Assembly (NCBI GenBank): GCA_965248685.1
Contig: CBDFKC010000003.1
Coordinates: 2,170,001 to 2,234,000, forward strand
Length of the DNA stretch: 64,000 nt
From: VYFG01 sp965248685
GTDB taxonomy: Bacteria; Pseudomonadota; Gammaproteobacteria; Arenicellales; Poriferihabitantaceae
Direction of reading: 5' to 3'
Below the pieces are notes generated by a model, which saw only the letters and a program-made list of their open reading frames with translations, had not been told where the DNA came from and did no database searches. A program made the translations under genes and the position numbers. Of this stretch, positions 63,890 to 64,000 are shown in pieces (the first letter of the stretch is position 1; every line of letters starts with the position of its first letter).

Positions 63890-64000
63890 AGCGGTTGTTT
63901 GGCTGATTTGTGGTTTGGGTGCCGATCTTTCCAGGATCAGTGCATCAGATAAATTCATTGTATGATCAGCATACGCATCTATTTTAACCGGACTCCAACC

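Overview
The window looks like a stretch of chromosome from a free-living, probably marine, gammaproteobacterium. Evidence for this is inference from gene order and protein type: the divergent radC / coaBC-dut arrangement, ispB next to rplU-rpmA-obgE-proB, a single-chain PurL of 1323 residues with its own glutaminase domain, and a long-form PstCA. No rRNA, tRNA, CRISPR array, insertion sequence or phage gene was seen. Genes are densely packed, with many 1-11 bp overlaps and several GTG or TTG starts.

Layout. 1-6.4 kb: tail of arfB, cobO, radC, coaBC-dut, then a minus-strand unit CoA-binding protein - metY - atypical protein kinase - PP2C phosphatase. 6.5-12.2 kb: plus-strand run of acyl-CoA ligase, EamA exporter, short MTHFR-like protein, glycerate 2-kinase and cysK. 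12.2-16.8 kb: ispB facing away from rplU (with a C-terminal helix-hairpin-helix extension), rpmA, obgE, proB. 16.8-24.6 kb: gloB, a histidine phosphatase and a glutamine amidotransferase on minus; dapA, purL and a small membrane protein on plus. 24.6-29.7 kb: an exported protein with fourteen 15-residue repeats, ETF-ubiquinone oxidoreductase, argD. 29.9-35.5 kb: pstSCAB-phoU and a nitrobindin-like protein. 35.5-36.7 kb looks accessory: two inverted repeats, a LysE-type exporter and an integron attC-like hairpin just behind it.

36.9-46.2 kb is the most unusual region: a tight five-gene minus-strand operon. In transcription order it encodes a membrane-anchored FAD/NAD(P)/[2Fe-2S] reductase, a protein with two cyclic-nucleotide-binding-like domains fused to a four-cluster [4Fe-4S] ferredoxin, a small membrane protein with two H-x13-H helices (candidate di-haem cytochrome b), a 1216-residue membrane-anchored cytochrome c with 16 CxxCH motifs in three duplicated modules, and an exported FecR-domain protein ending in about 277 residues of nearly pure Gly/Ala encoded by a 15-bp minisatellite. 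The order suggests an electron path from NAD(P)H through flavin, Fe-S and haem b to periplasmic multihaem cytochrome. I do not recognise it as a characterised system. A TPR protein with a Cys-rich end is divergent from it, and a ferredoxin-NADP reductase follows.

46.3-64 kb returns to housekeeping: fpr, nudC, typA, argB on minus; metK and ahcY on plus, with a perfect 18-bp palindrome in front of metK; a membrane/von Willebrand A cluster whose central lipoprotein gene is split by an apparent one-base frameshift; then ROK kinase, cfa, ppiC and polA on minus.
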